NCBI RefSeq assembly: GCF_002005465.1
Contig: NZ_CP014691.1
Coordinates: 2,382,501-2,446,500, forward strand
Direction: 5' to 3'
Length of the DNA stretch: 64,000 nucleotides
Origin: Neoasaia chiangmaiensis
Lineage (GTDB): Bacteria; Pseudomonadota; Alphaproteobacteria; Acetobacterales; Acetobacteraceae
In this document: positions 1 through 10,900 of the stretch, piece by piece
How the letters are laid out: each line of letters starts with the position of its first letter
Position numbering within the stretch: position 1 is the first letter of the stretch
Made by a program: the position numbers and the translations under genes
The notes under the pieces: generated by a model
Told to the model about the DNA's origin: nothing
Database searches by the model: none
The model's input: the letters and a program-made list of their open reading frames with translations, nothing else

Positions 1-1226
<1,226 letters not shown>

Positions 1227-1349
1227 TCACACAACGCCTCCTCACCACAGCGTGACGGTAGGCACACACATGCACAGCAGTCATCCACGCAACACACACA
1301 CACAACCCATCACCAACCTATCCCACCCCCAAAAAGGGTGGTTCAGAAG

Positions 1350-1465
1350 ACCTGGTGGCCATGGCGGGAGACTTCCACCCGATCCCTTCCCGAACTCGGC
1401 CGTGAAACGCCCCAGCGCCTATGATACTGCATCTCAAGATGCGGAAAAGTCGGTCGCCGCCAGGT
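1350..1465 (+). rRNA. rrf: 5S ribosomal RNA
   Basis: About 116 nt with the expected 5S landmarks: the CCTGGTGGCCATGGCGGGAG start, CCCGATCCCTTCCCGAACTC in loop B/C, and a GGCGACCGACTT-like complement near the 3' end. It lies about 125 nt after 23S in the standard order 23S-5S-tRNA. The ends are estimated from the pairing of the terminal helix. Confidence 0.93.
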
Positions 1466-1492
1466 CCCCTGAACTACCCACACAATCACCAA

Positions 1493-1569
<77 letters not shown>

Positions 1570-1597
1570 TGAATTAAGCGACTGATATCGCACACTA

Positions 1598-1625
1598 AAA
1601 CCCGCCCTCACCGGCGGGTTTTTTG
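1598..1625 (+). terminator. Rho-independent terminator of the rRNA operon
   Basis: The stem AACCCGCC / GGCGGGTT with a short loop is followed directly by a T-rich run (TTTTTTG). It lies 28 bases after the tRNA-fMet gene. Confidence 0.9.
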
Positions 1626-1832
1626 TTGCCCAAATCACCCCGCAGGAAACACATAGGAAACAAACGGAGTCAAAGACCAGCGTAGTTTCCGCCGGAATCA
1701 CGGACGCGTGATAGCTTGGGGGGATGGCTTCACGTCTGCCCAGGCTATGAACGGGTCCTGTCGAAGCAGACGTGAAACTGGTCGAGGCCGGCCGTCCCCG
1801 GCGAAAGGGGCGAGCGGTCTCGGGCTGAAAGT

Positions 1833-2016
1833 TCAGCCCTGGATAAAGGCAAGGAGGTCGGCGTTGACTGGTCTTGCTGGATCTGGGCCAGGCCGCGACT
1901 TGCGCCTGGATAGATCTTCAGCGTGGCGTTCGGCACCAGCTTGGCCGACAGCAGGGCTGAGGTGCCGATCGGCACGATCTGGTCGTCATCGCCATGGACG
2001 ATCAGGGTCGGCTGGA
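1833..2016 (-). pseudogene. 3' fragment of an alpha/beta hydrolase (non-haem chloroperoxidase type)
   Basis: Read on the minus strand, this fragment encodes the last part of a haloperoxidase-type alpha/beta hydrolase: LIVHGDDDQIVPI (the acid-residue strand), then NATLKIYPGASRG where the family has GAxHG. A one-base frameshift follows, after which another frame reads VNADLLAFIQG and stops. The catalytic His is replaced by Arg, and everything upstream, including the Ser nucleophile, is missing. It abuts a helicase fragment at about 2016 with no intervening DNA, so the point marks a recombination junction. Confidence 0.75.
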
Positions 2017-2428
2017 CCTATGGGCCGGGCGACAAGGTGATGCAGATCGCCAACGATTATGACCGGGATGTCTTCAACGGGGACCTCGGCGTTATCGACA
2101 GGATTGATGTGGAAGAGGGCGAACTGACGGTCTTATTCGATGGTCGGGAGGTCGTTTATGGTTTTGGGGAACTGGACGAGCTGGTGCTCGCCTACGCCAC
2201 GACCATCCACAAGAGCCAGGGATCGGAATACCCGGCCGTCGTCATCCCGCTGGTGACCCACATTACGCCATGCTGGCGCGGAACCTGCTCTATACGGGTG
2301 TGACACGGGGGCGGAAGCTCGTTGTGCTGGTCGGGCAGAAGAAGGCGCTGGCCATCGCCGTGCGGAATAAGGGCGGGAGGCGGCGGTGGTCGAAGCTAAG
2401 GGAGTGGCTGGCGGGTAGCGTCGCATGA
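2015..2428 (+). pseudogene. C-terminal fragment of a RecD/TraA-like DNA helicase
   Basis: The fragment carries the final superfamily 1B helicase blocks: YGPGDKVMQIANDY with NGDLG (SH3-like insertion) and ATTIHKSQGSEYPAV (motif V). After a frameshift near 2258, a different frame continues with LLYTGVTRGRKLVVLVG (motif VI) and stops at 2426-2428. Walker A and the N-terminal domains are absent. The gene therefore lacks its 5' end and is frameshifted, and cannot make an active helicase. RecD2 or a relaxase-type helicase are the likely parents. Confidence 0.8.
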
Positions 2429-2599
2429 CGGAGTGACGGGGGTGGTCTCGAAGATCGAGCACATGCTGCTGCGCTTCGAAAGCACGCGGGACGAGGCGGT
2501 GCGGAGTCTGGAGGAATGGGCAGCAACATGCGCGCTCGTGGGACGTGCTGGCGCTTGGAAGCGACTGGGAGGTCATGTGCGAGGTCGTGACCTTCGCAG

Positions 2600-3314
2600 C
2601 ATCCTGCGAGGGTGGTGGCATGCGCCTGTATGGTCAGCCGCCTGCGTCTCGACGCCCGTCTATTCGATCCGCCGCCCATCCGCCGACCCGGAACAGTGGG
2701 GCGTCCGCGGCGGACGGGAAACCGGCAGCCCACGCTTGCAAGTCGATTGGATCATCCCGATACACAATGGCGCCTGACGACAATCGCCAACTGCTATGGC
2801 GGCCAGGATCAATGCGTTGAATTCATTTCTGGCACCGCGCTGTGGCATCACCTCGGTCGCGCCGTACCCATCCGCTATGTTCTGGTTCGCGATCCGGGCA
2901 ACCGTTTTCGTCCGCAAGCTTTCCTGTGCACCGATCTCGACGCGGCACCTGAGGATATCGTCCGCTGGTTCGTCCGGCGGTGGTCGATGGAGGTGACGTT
3001 CGCCGAAACACGGCGACATCTCGGTATTGAGACACAGCGCCAGTGGTCCGATCCTGCCATAGCCCGCACGACGCCGGTGCTGATGGGTCTGTTCTCGGTC
3101 GTGACACTGGCTGCCAACGATCTCCACCGGACCAAAACCATCAGGCCGCTCGCCGCGACGTGGTATCACAAGCAGACGCTGACATTCAGCGATGTCGTCG
3201 CTGCCGTTCGAAGAGAATTATGGGCTTCACAGGTCGCCGTCAACGACCGATACTCAAAAAATACCTTCGTTACTTTTCAATGCCTTGCTCACCAATGCCT
3301 GCTACGCGGCGTAA
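2600..3314 (+). pseudogene. Truncated, frameshifted DDE transposase (IS701/IS4-like)
   Basis: The reading frame resembles the C-terminal half of IS4-superfamily transposases: RLRLDARLFDPPP, then PQAFLCTDLD, then IVRWFVRRWSMEVTFAETRRH, which contains the W-x-x-E catalytic region and is followed by LGIETQRQWSD. After ELWASQ the frame shifts, and the family-like ending ALLTNACYAA is found in another frame, stopping at 3312-3314. The N-terminal half with the first two acidic residues is missing. I recognise no gene in the 170 bases before it (2429-2599). This is an inactive insertion-sequence relic. Confidence 0.72.
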
Positions 3315-3809
3315 ACCGCCAAAGTCCAGCTCAGAGTCTGTTTGAAAAAGCACGCCGATGGTGTGTCTCCCAGCACCTTGGCAGGTGTCTTCAGATGATC
3401 GCTGCGTTTCGATGTATGGAGACCTGATCCGGGAGCAGTTCATCAGGCATCCTTTAATGCGTCCTTTGGTATTTCCAGACACATGGTGGATCCGTATTGA
3501 TGCCGTTCAAAGCGGTGTCGAGAGGCGCGTTTCCATTGGGGGCGGGCCATAACAATGCTCGCCGGGATGCAAAAAAGCACCGGCGGTCAGAGATCCCTTG
3601 CAAGCCGTGGTTACCCGGCAGAACAGGCGTGGAAGTCGTCCCGCCCGACCCACCAAGCGTATCGCGGACAACGGGATCTATAATTGCCAATGATAACGTA
3701 CGCGATTTCGAAATACTTTCCTGATCGAAAAGTTCTTGATGCGCAACGTGAGCGGCATACTTTCCTTCGACGAAATTCAGCACCGCGCGATCAATGGATG
3801 GAGAATACT
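3315..3809. other. Gene-poor stretch with a possible IS-end motif
   Basis: I see no convincing gene in these 495 bases. At 3334-3351 there is a GAGTCTGTTTGAAAAAGC motif, one of four similar motifs in the window that look like ends of IS5-type elements. The rest presumably holds the promoter of the receptor gene starting at 3810, but no clear -35/-10 pair stands out. Confidence 0.4.
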
Positions 3810-6260
3810 GTGGCCCGCAGGACAAGTGACGTTTTTCTGGTGTCCACCATCCTTTCGCTGTGCGCAGCCGCTTGGGCTTCCGACGCATGGGCGCAGTCTG
3901 TTGCGCAGGATGCGACTGCGCGTCACCCGTCAGCATCGCATACGGCGCCTACCCGTGCTGCAACACCCCCGAAGCCTACGGGCGACACTCCCGAGGGCGA
4001 GGCCGTGATCGTCACCGGCACCCGCGACAGCCACCGCAAGGCCCGCAACAGCCTGGCCCCGGTCGACATTGTCACGGCGCGGCAGTTGCAGCAGACGGGC
4101 GAAACGGACCCGTCTCGCGCGCTTACGCGCCTGACGCCTTCGATTTCGATGAGTGCCTATGGCAACGATACCGCGGCGTTCAATTCCACGATCCGCATGC
4201 GGGGGCTCAACCCGAATGAAGTGCTGATCCTGGTCGATGGCCAGAGGCGTCATCAGACCAGCATCATGAGCTATGATACGGGGCCCGAGCAGGGTGCCAC
4301 GCCGACCGACCTCGACACGATCCCGGCGAGCATGATCGACCATATCGAGGTGCTGCGCGACGGCGCCGCAGCACAGTATGGCTCGGATGCGATCGCGGGC
4401 GTCGTCAATGTCATTCTCAAGAAGAACGCGACCCGCGGCGGTGCCTACAGCCAGATCGGGCAGACCGAACAGGGAGACGGATTTTCGGTCATTGCGGGAT
4501 TCGACAAGGGATTTTCCTGGGGTCCAGACGGATATGTCCATCTGAGCTACGATTACAAGCATCAGGATCACACGATTCGCAGCGGGCCCGACAACCGGAC
4601 CGGCCAGTTCGACAACAAGACGCTCGGGCAGCCGGAAATGACGCGTCACGCGTTCGGCATGACCTTCGGGAGGGACATTCTTGCCCAGAGTCTGTCGTTT
4701 TTCGGAAATGCGACCTACGCGCACAAGCATGGCGAGAGCTACCAGAATTATCGCCTGCCGTCGTCCTTGCCCGAGATCTACCCGAACGGATACACCCCGA
4801 TCCAGACGGACAACGAAAACGACTATTCGGTGACGCTCGGCTTCAAGGGTGAGCAGTTCCTCGGATTTGACTGGAAACTGTCTTCCACGTGGGGTGAGGA
4901 CATTGCCGATATCGGCAACAAGAACTCGGCCAACCTGTCCTATTACGATACCTACGGTTCCACGCCGACGAATTTCCTGATCGGCCGGTATCGCAATACG
5001 CAGTGGACCAACAATTTCGATCTGCGCCGGTCGGTTGATGTCGGGCTCGCGCGCCCCGTGACGTTCGCAGGCGGTGCCGAATACCGCTACGAGCACTACG
5101 ACATCTCCGCGGGTAGTCCGGCCTCCTATTACGGCAGCGGCTCGCAGGGCTTGGGCGGCATCATTCCGGGTGTCGCGGGTGGACACAGCCGGGATGTCAC
5201 GGCCGGTTATATCGACGTGGACATCCACCCTGTCCGACAGTTCGACGTCGATCTGGCCGGCCGCACCGAGCATTATACGGATGTTGGTGACACGCAGATC
5301 GGCAAGATCGCCGCACGGTATGATCTCTCGCGCCGGGTTGCCTTCCGTGCTGCCATCAGTAGCGGTTTCCGGGCGCCGACGCTTGCGGAGGAATATTTCA
5401 GCAACATCGTGACCGATGCGACCGGCGGCGCCAGCGGCCTGCTGGCGACAGGATCTCCTGGCGCGCGGCAGATCGGCGCGAGCAGGCTGAAGCCGGAGCG
5501 TTCGACGAACGCCAGCGGCGGGATCGTGCTCGAGCCGGTGGATCGCTGGCACGTCGCGGCGGATGTCTATCAGATCAATATCCGCGACAGGATCGTCGGC
5601 GGCGGCCGCGTAAACGGGCAGGAGGCGATCGATGCGATCGAGGCCAACGGCATTCCGCTGCAGACCGCGACGCCGAGCGACGTCTCGGCGAACTACCTGA
5701 CTAATGGTGCGAGCACACGGACGCAGGGTCTAGATATCACATCCGACTATCTGTGGCGCTCAGGACGTTATGGACGGTTCCTGTTCAGCCTTGCACTGAA
5801 TCTGAACCGCACGACGATCTATCACATGGCCCTCAATGCCTCGGGCGAGCCTGAACTGAACAGCCAGCTTGCGACCTATCTGACGAATGCGACCCCGCGC
5901 AGCAAGATCATCATGGGAGTCAACTGGAACTACCGCAATTTCGACGTCATGCTACGTGAGACCCGGTTCGGAAGCCTCGCCGAAAACCTGACGTTTTTCG
6001 CGGCCGGACCGAACCAGTATTCGACGTCCGTGTTCCAGCATTTCATCAACGAACCGCGTTGGAACACCGATATCGAGGTTGGCTACAAGCCTGTGAATTA
6101 CCTCCGCGTGGCCATGGGTGCGCGTAACGTGACCAACATCAAGCCGAGAAAACTGCCGGAGGCGAACAGCTATCTGGGGTCATACTGGTATTCGATCCGC
6201 AACGGTCAGATGGGCTTCAATGGCGGTTTCTACTATCTGCGGGCGAACGTGACGTTCTGA
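3810..6260 (+). CDS. TonB-dependent outer-membrane receptor
   Basis: A 22-stranded-barrel receptor of about 816 residues for TonB-driven uptake of a siderophore or other large ligand. A signal peptide (hydrophobic FLVSTILSLCAAAWA, cleavage near DAWAQS) is followed by a TonB-box-like EAVIVTG. The plug domain comes next (RMRGLNPNEVLILVDGQR, then IEVLRDGAAAQYGSDAIAGVVNVI), then the barrel, ending in an aromatic residue (RANVTF). I chose the GTG at 3810 because GGAG sits six bases before it and it puts basic residues just ahead of the hydrophobic segment; ATG at 3798 is an alternative. The ligand cannot be told from sequence. It lies about 4 kb from the catabolic island but is separated from it by an IS element. 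Confidence 0.9.
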   Translation: MARRTSDVFLVSTILSLCAAAWASDAWAQSVAQDATARHPSASHTAPTRAATPPKPTGDTPEGEAVIVTGTRDSHRKARNSLAPVDIVTARQLQQTGETDPSRALTRLTPSISMSAYGNDTAAFNSTIRMRGLNPNEVLILVDGQRRHQTSIMSYDTGPEQGATPTDLDTIPASMIDHIEVLRDGAAAQYGSDAIAGVVNVILKKNATRGGAYSQIGQTEQGDGFSVIAGFDKGFSWGPDGYVHLSYDYKHQDHTIRSGPDNRTGQFDNKTLGQPEMTRHAFGMTFGRDILAQSLSFFGNATYAHKHGESYQNYRLPSSLPEIYPNGYTPIQTDNENDYSVTLGFKGEQFLGFDWKLSSTWGEDIADIGNKNSANLSYYDTYGSTPTNFLIGRYRNTQWTNNFDLRRSVDVGLARPVTFAGGAEYRYEHYDISAGSPASYYGSGSQGLGGIIPGVAGGHSRDVTAGYIDVDIHPVRQFDVDLAGRTEHYTDVGDTQIGKIAARYDLSRRVAFRAAISSGFRAPTLAEEYFSNIVTDATGGASGLLATGSPGARQIGASRLKPERSTNASGGIVLEPVDRWHVAADVYQINIRDRIVGGGRVNGQEAIDAIEANGIPLQTATPSDVSANYLTNGASTRTQGLDITSDYLWRSGRYGRFLFSLALNLNRTTIYHMALNASGEPELNSQLATYLTNATPRSKIIMGVNWNYRNFDVMLRETRFGSLAENLTFFAAGPNQYSTSVFQHFINEPRWNTDIEVGYKPVNYLRVAMGARNVTNIKPRKLPEANSYLGSYWYSIRNGQMGFNGGFYYLRANVTF

Positions 6261-6281
6261 ACGCGCATCAGGGACGCGACG

Positions 6282-6313
6282 AGGATCCGGTGCCAACATG
6301 GCACCGGGATCCT
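6282..6313 (+). terminator. Hairpin after the TonB receptor gene
   Basis: A strong inverted repeat, AGGATCCGGTGCC / GGCACCGGGATCCT with a 5-base loop, starts 22 bases after the receptor stop codon. No clear T-run follows, so it may be a processing or Rho-assisted terminator rather than a classical intrinsic one. Confidence 0.6.
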
Positions 6314-6418
6314 GCGGGGTGCCGGCCTGATGTGCTTCCGCGCGGATTTCGCGTAGGTATGGAGCCTGTTCCGAAATGAGGGCGGAGCGCGAGCGCCAGT
6401 TTGAAGATGCATGCTAGA

Positions 6419-7462
6419 TGTTTGGTCCCGGGGTTTGATGGTGCAGTCTTTTCGCCGGAATGGAAGGAAGCACTATGGGCCAGGTTCACCACGGGAGCGC
6501 CACAACGACAGCGGCAGTCCGTCGAGCGATACAACATAGTCAAGCGAGCTTGAGGGCACTGGCGAAACGCTACGGGATCAACCAGAAGACGGTCGCGAAG
6601 TGGAAGAAGCGGTCCGACGTTCTGGATCGCCCAACGGGACCACGGCCAGTATCTTCACCAGTCCTTTCGGTCGAAGATGAGGCGATCATCGTGGCGTTTC
6701 GTCGCCATACGCTGCTGCCGCTGGACGACTGCCTTTACGCGTTGCGGGCGACGATCCCGCATCTGACCCGGTCGTCACTGCACCGGTGCCTCCAGCGGCA
6801 TGGTATATCCCGGCTGCCCGACACCACGGGCGACAAGCCCAAACGCTCGAAGTTCAAGCGCTATCCGATCGGCTACTTCCATATCGATCTGGCCGAGGTT
6901 CGGACGGAAGCGGGGCGCCTTTACCTGTTCGTCGCCATCGACAGGACATCAAAATTTGCCTTTGTCGAACTACATGAAAAGGCAACACGGCGCGTAGCCG
7001 GCGATTTCCTTCGGACCCTGGCCGCTTCCGTGCCGTATCGCATTCACACGGTCCTGACAGATAACGGCACGCATTTCACCGATCCGTCCGGCAACAGTTG
7101 GACGCCCGAAGACATCAAGGCAATGCGTGCCGAAAAAATCCTGTTCCGTTGCCATTCCTTTGAACTGGCCTGTGCCGATCTGGACATCGAGCACCGCCTG
7201 ACCAAGCCGCGTCATCCATGGACAAACGGCCAGGTCGAGCGGATGAACCGGACAATCAAGGACGCGACCGTCAAGCGCTTTTACTACGAGACGCACGACC
7301 AGCTTCGCCAGCATCTCAGCGACTTCGTTGCGGCCTACAATTTCGCGCGCCGTTTGAAGACCCTTCGGGGCCTCACGCCCTATGAATTCATTTGCCAGCA
7401 ATGGCAGCACGAGCCATCAAGGTTCACGCAAAACCCGCACCATCAAACCATGGGACTAAACA
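6419..7462 (+). mobile_element. Complete IS481-family insertion sequence
   Basis: A 1044-bp element bounded by 28-bp imperfect inverted repeats (24 of 28 matching) at 6419-6446 and 7435-7462, both beginning TGTTT at the outer end. It contains one transposase gene. No target-site duplication is visible beside the repeats (CTAGA before, CGGCA after), which suggests rearrangement since insertion or a non-duplicating event. Confidence 0.85.
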
Positions 7463-7494
7463 CGGCAGAAAGCCTTCGGATCGCGGCGTTCTGA
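6475..7494 (+). CDS. IS481-family transposase
   Basis: A cut-and-paste transposase of 339 residues. An N-terminal helix-turn-helix (ASLRALAKRYGINQKTVAKWKKR) precedes an rve-type DDE core: first Asp in YFHIDLAEV, second in VLTDNGTHFTD, Glu in NGQVERMNRTIK. AAGGAAG lies just before the ATG. The last codons run through the right inverted repeat and 32 bases into host DNA before meeting a stop. In this family the stop is often supplied at or beyond the repeat, so the extra tail (after GLNTA) is host-derived. No frameshift is seen, so the enzyme may be active. Confidence 0.92.
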   Translation: MGQVHHGSATTTAAVRRAIQHSQASLRALAKRYGINQKTVAKWKKRSDVLDRPTGPRPVSSPVLSVEDEAIIVAFRRHTLLPLDDCLYALRATIPHLTRSSLHRCLQRHGISRLPDTTGDKPKRSKFKRYPIGYFHIDLAEVRTEAGRLYLFVAIDRTSKFAFVELHEKATRRVAGDFLRTLAASVPYRIHTVLTDNGTHFTDPSGNSWTPEDIKAMRAEKILFRCHSFELACADLDIEHRLTKPRHPWTNGQVERMNRTIKDATVKRFYYETHDQLRQHLSDFVAAYNFARRLKTLRGLTPYEFICQQWQHEPSRFTQNPHHQTMGLNTAESLRIAAF

Positions 7495-7953
7495 CGTCGG
7501 GAAACCTGACCTTGGGCGTGACCCTTCAGGCTGCTTTCATGCATACTGCGACATTTCCAGACAGGCTCCGAGCGCTGCACGCAAGGAATACACGCGCGTG
7601 CGGTTCTCCGGCATCGGGGCGCAGTGACGATGATAGCCGCCCTTCGCAAGCTGCCGCGCGCAGCTGGAGGATGCGCCCTCAGCGCGCATCGTCCAGACAT
7701 CGTTGCAGGCCCCTGCCTCGATCACGGGCTCTCCCAAAACGACACACTGGGGTGGCAGGCTCGGTCTGCCCCTGCGCTAAACCGGACTGTTGCGCCCGGG
7801 CGATGCGACACATGGTCATCATGGCGCGCTGCGCGGTGGGGACGACGTGTGCAGCGGCCGCGTGGCATGTCGAACGTACCGGCAGGCCCCGTAGAAGCCG
7901 TGCGCCATGCACGATCTTCCGGCCGGGCCGAGCGATGTTGTCTCGCCTTGGGG
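7463..7953. other. Region between IS481 and putA, no confident gene
   Basis: About 490 bases with no gene I can name. On the minus strand, 7537-7737 encodes a stretch that looks more protein-like than random (AGACNDVWTMRAEGAS, then MPENRTRVYSLRAALG), but it has no ribosome-binding site and no family I recognise. It may be the remains of a gene cut by the neighbouring IS. The putA stop codon lies at the right edge. Confidence 0.4.
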
Positions 7954-10900
7954 TCAGACCATGGCCATCAGCGCCACGTTGCCGCCGGCGGCTGTCGTAT
8001 TGGTAGTGCAGACGCGTTCTGCGACCAGCCATTCCAATGAATAGGCGCCCTGTGCATCGCCCGTATGCAGGGTGACGATCGGCCCGTCGCGGTCCGCGAG
8101 CCTGCGCGCCACGTCCCGCACGACATCGCCCTGTCCGCCGCAGAGCGCCGCGTCGATCGCTGACGCGGACCGGTCGGATCGTATCCTGCCGTGCAGATCG
8201 TCCGGCAGCGGCGGGAAGGACTGATAGATCGGCATCGGCACGAGGCAGTCATTGCCTGTGGCCAGTGCTGCGACGATCTGCTGGCAGACATCCGCCAGTG
8301 TCGGTCCGGCACACAGGACAGCCCCGCGTGGGGCCAGGCCATAGGTATTCGTCTCGCCGACCGGGCCAGGCAGCGTGAGAATGGCGCCAAGTGGCGTGGA
8401 GGCTGGTATGACAACGGGACAGGCCGGAAGGTTCGTGCCCACCCAGCGCGCAAAGGCGCCGCACGGAGCGGGCAACGCGCGTTCCAGTTCGGCAGGGATC
8501 GCACTAGATGCCGCTACAAGACGCCTCAGATAAAGCGGCCCACCTGCCTTGGGCCCGGTGCCCGATAGTCCGTGACCGCCGAACGGCTGCACGCCGACCA
8601 CGGCGCCGACAAGGTTGCGGTTGACATAGACATTCCCGGCTGCCGCTTTTGCGGTTAGGGTCTCGATCGTATGGTCGACCCGTGAATGCACGCCAAAGGT
8701 CAGCGCGTAGCCGGTGGCATTGATTGCCTTCATGAGGGCCGGCAGGGCATCTCTCGCATAACGCACCACGTGCAGGACCGGGCCGAAGACCTCTTGCCCA
8801 AGGGTATTCAGATCGTCTATCTCGATCAGTGTTGGCGCTACGAATGTGCCCTGCGCGCATTCGAGTGTGGGGTCCGTCTGGAACACCGGGTATCCGCGCG
8901 TGCGCATGGCTTCGACGTGATCGAGAATGCCGGCGCGGGCCTCGGCGGAAATAACAGGTCCGATGTCGGTCTGCGGATGCGCGGGATTGCCGACCCGCCA
9001 TTCGCGCATCGCGCCCTTGAGCATTGCAAGTACGCGATCGGCGCAGTCGTCCTGCAGGCAGAGGACCCGCAGGGCACTGCATCGCTGGCCTGCGCTGTCG
9101 AACGCCGAGGACATGACGTCGGCCACGACCTGCTCGGTCAACGCCGAACTGTCGACGATCAGGGCGTTCTGGCCGCCTGTCTCCGCAATGAGCGGCACCG
9201 GGCGCCCGTCCGGATTGAGGCGGGTGGCGAGCTGTTTCTGGATCAGGCGCGCAACAGCGGTCGAGCCCGTGAACAGCACGGCGTTCACGCGCGGATCGCC
9301 GACCAGATGTGCCCCGGCTTCTCCATCGCCCGGAACGAAGTGCAGCGCATCGTGCGGGATGCCGGCGTCGTGGAGAATGCGGACGGCGGCGCGCGCGATG
9401 AGCGGTGTCTCTTCGGCGGGTTTTGCGAGCACTGCATTTCCGGCCGCAAGGGCTGCGGACACCTGACCGAGGAAAATGGCCAGCGGGAAGTTCCACGGGC
9501 TGATGCAGGTCACAACGCCCAGCGGACGCACTGTGGCATCCGCAGCGTGCGCGCGGATGCCTGCGGCGTAATAGCGCAGGAAATCCACCGCCTCGCGAAT
9601 TTCGGACACCGCATTGGCCAGTGTCTTGCCGGCCTCGCGCATGATCAGGCCCATCAGCGGCGCCATGTCGCGCTCCACCATGTCGGCTGCCATTTCCAGC
9701 ATCCGCGCACGATCCGTAGCCGGAACCGCAGCCCACGCCAGAGCTGCACGCGTGGCCCGGGCCAGAGCATCCTCACGTGCTTGCAGCGTGGCGAACGCGA
9801 TATGGCCGACGACATCCGACCTGTCGGCCGGGTTGAGAACGGCAACGCCGTGGATCTCGCCGAAAGGCGTTGCTGGCTTCGTCAGACACGCGCCGAGTGC
9901 GCGCAGGGTATTCTCGTTCGTGAGGTCCAGACCGACCGAATTGCGGCGCTCGGGCCGGAAGAGGTCCAGCGGCGGCACGATGGCCTGATCCGGCTTCAGC
10001 CTGGCGAGCAGCGTCACGGGATCACAGATCAGATCCTCCACGCTGACGGAAGGATCCTGAATGCGATTGACGAATGAAGAGTTCGCGCCGTTTTCGAGCA
10101 GGCGGCGGACGAGGTAGGCCAGCAGCGTCTCATGCGTCCCGACCGGTGCGTAAACCCGTACGGGGCGGTCAAGTTTTTTCGACCCGACGACTTCATTGTA
10201 GAGGCTTTCGCCCATTCCGTGGAGGCACTGGAATTCGAAACGGCCTGGAGAGAAATCCGGCCCGGCCAGAGTATAGATGCTGGCCAGCGTCTGGGCGTTG
10301 TGCGTGGCGAACTGGGGGAAAACCGCATCCGGCGCATCGAGCAGCTTCCGTGCGCATGCGAGATAGGAGATATCGGTATGGACCTTGCGGGTGAATACCG
10401 GAAAATCCGCAAGGCCATCGACCTGCGCGCGCTTGATCTCGCTGTCCCAGTAGGCACCTTTCACAAGGCGGACCATGATCCGGTGGCGGGTCCGCCGGGC
10501 AAGGTCGATCACCCAGTCCAGCACGAAGGGCGCGCGTTTCTGATAGGACTGCACGACGAAACCGATCCCCTGCCAGCCGGCAAGGGCCTCGTCGAGACAG
10601 AGGGCCTCCAGCAGGTCGAGCGAAAGCTCCAGCCGGTCCGCTTCCTCGGCGTCGATGTTGAAGCCGATGTCGTAATGGCGCGCCAGACGGGCGAGTGCTG
10701 CGAGATGCGGGAGAAGTTCGGCCATCACGCGATCGCGCTGGAGGCGGTTGTAGCGCGGATGCAGTGCTGAAAGCTTTATGGAAATTCCCGGACCTTCATA
10801 AACGCCCGCGCCCTGCGCTGCCCGCCCGATGGCGTGAATGGCTCTCTCGTAATCCCGATAATAGCGCGCGGCGTCGGCCGCGGTCATCGCGGCTTCCCCC

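Noticed and set aside
2429-2599. Short overlapping frames between the helicase and transposase fragments
   Set aside because: Two frames look mildly protein-like, but none has a start signal or a family I recognise; the stretch is probably decayed DNA.
3930-5552. Long minus-strand frame opposite the first TonB receptor
   Set aside because: It is Arg-rich with no domain signals. The plus-strand receptor has signal peptide, plug and barrel, so this is an antisense shadow of GC-rich coding DNA.
8686-10077. Plus-strand frame of more than 460 codons inside putA
   Set aside because: Antisense to well-conserved PutA motifs, with a composition rich in Arg, Gly and His and no recognisable fold.
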